From contig JBBSMS010000098.1 of the NCBI GenBank assembly GCA_038233055.1, forward strand, positions 1 through 13,049: a stretch of 13,049 bases of DNA, given 5' to 3'. Of the stretch, positions 12,897 to 13,049 are shown in pieces. Made by a program: the position numbers and the translations under genes. This DNA comes from Salsipaludibacter sp038233055. GTDB taxonomy: Bacteria; Actinomycetota; Nitriliruptoria; Nitriliruptorales; Nitriliruptoraceae. Within the stretch, counting starts at the first letter, position 1. Each line of letters begins with the position of its first letter. Under the pieces are notes generated by a model. The model did not search any database and was not told the DNA's origin. It was given only the letters and a program-made list of their open reading frames with translations.

Positions 12897-13049
12897 GGCG
12901 AAACCAGACCTCGAGTCACCCAACCTGTCGGGAACCACGGGCACCATCAGATACGACCGCATCTCGGTGACCCATGGGCTCAAGGTTCGCTGCACATCGC
13001 GCCGCCCGCCCGTCGATGTTGTCGCGGATAATGGCCAGTTCTCCGCGAT

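Noticed and set aside
12897..13049. Possible partial gene at the right edge, on either strand
   Set aside because: Open frames exist on both strands, but third-position G/C is only about 60-78% and no family is recognisable. Too short to call.
1..13049. CRISPR array, tRNA or rRNA genes, toxin-antitoxin or phage-defence genes
   Set aside because: I saw no spaced direct repeats, no tRNA-like cloverleaf or conserved rRNA segments, and no recognisable defence proteins.

Overview
This is a high-GC window with strong G/C preference at third codon positions, Shine-Dalgarno sites of the AGGAGG type and GTG/TTG starts. The gene content (a SigB/SigF-type sigma factor, an FHA-LuxR regulator, GlsB-like, PRC-barrel/DUF2382 and DUF421 proteins) points to an actinobacterium (Actinomycetota). 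I cannot place it more finely. The region looks accessory and eroded: it combines envelope/stress-type genes with at least five insertion-sequence pieces.

Layout. 1-1620: the N-terminal part of an ISL3-family transposase (runs off the left edge) abuts an AraC-type regulator gene that has lost its C-terminal part, followed by a C-terminal scrap of an IS1380-family transposase. 1628-3217: a small frameshifted membrane-protein gene on the minus strand, then a plus-strand operon. A sigma-70-like promoter leads into a 38-codon ORF that overlaps (GTGA) an FHA-LuxR regulator, followed by a small one-helix membrane protein and a 25-codon ORF. 3288-4060: decayed short-chain dehydrogenase. 4214-4468: GlsB/YeaQ-type membrane protein. 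4509-4795: two IS3-family fragments in opposite orientations. 4873-6017: membrane protein of unknown function, broken by a frameshift and an in-frame TAG.

6451-9472: SigB/SigF-type sigma factor (two apparent 1-base deletions), a perfect 38-bp palindrome, a conserved-TM-helix (mechanosensitive-channel-like) membrane protein, a PRC-barrel + DUF2382 protein and a second DUF2382 protein. 9517-11937 (minus strand): a DUF421 membrane protein and a four-helix membrane protein, with an internally deleted IS1380-family element (both terminal repeats preserved) between them. The four-helix gene has a good SigB/SigF-like promoter (GTTTGA-14-GGGGAT). 12114-12791: a 3' gene fragment and a 5'-truncated methyltransferase gene meet head to head, followed by a hairpin cluster.

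How the genes fit together (inference): an alternative sigma factor and an FHA-LuxR regulator sit among membrane and PRC-barrel/DUF2382 proteins typical of desiccation, osmotic or general-stress gene sets, and at least one gene carries a promoter of the type that sigma factor would read. No clearly new defence, CRISPR or biosynthetic system is visible. A main caution is that many genes differ from an intact reading frame by one base, often in a short homopolymer. This can mean real gene decay or uncorrected sequencing error, and the two must be separated before any gene here is called dead.
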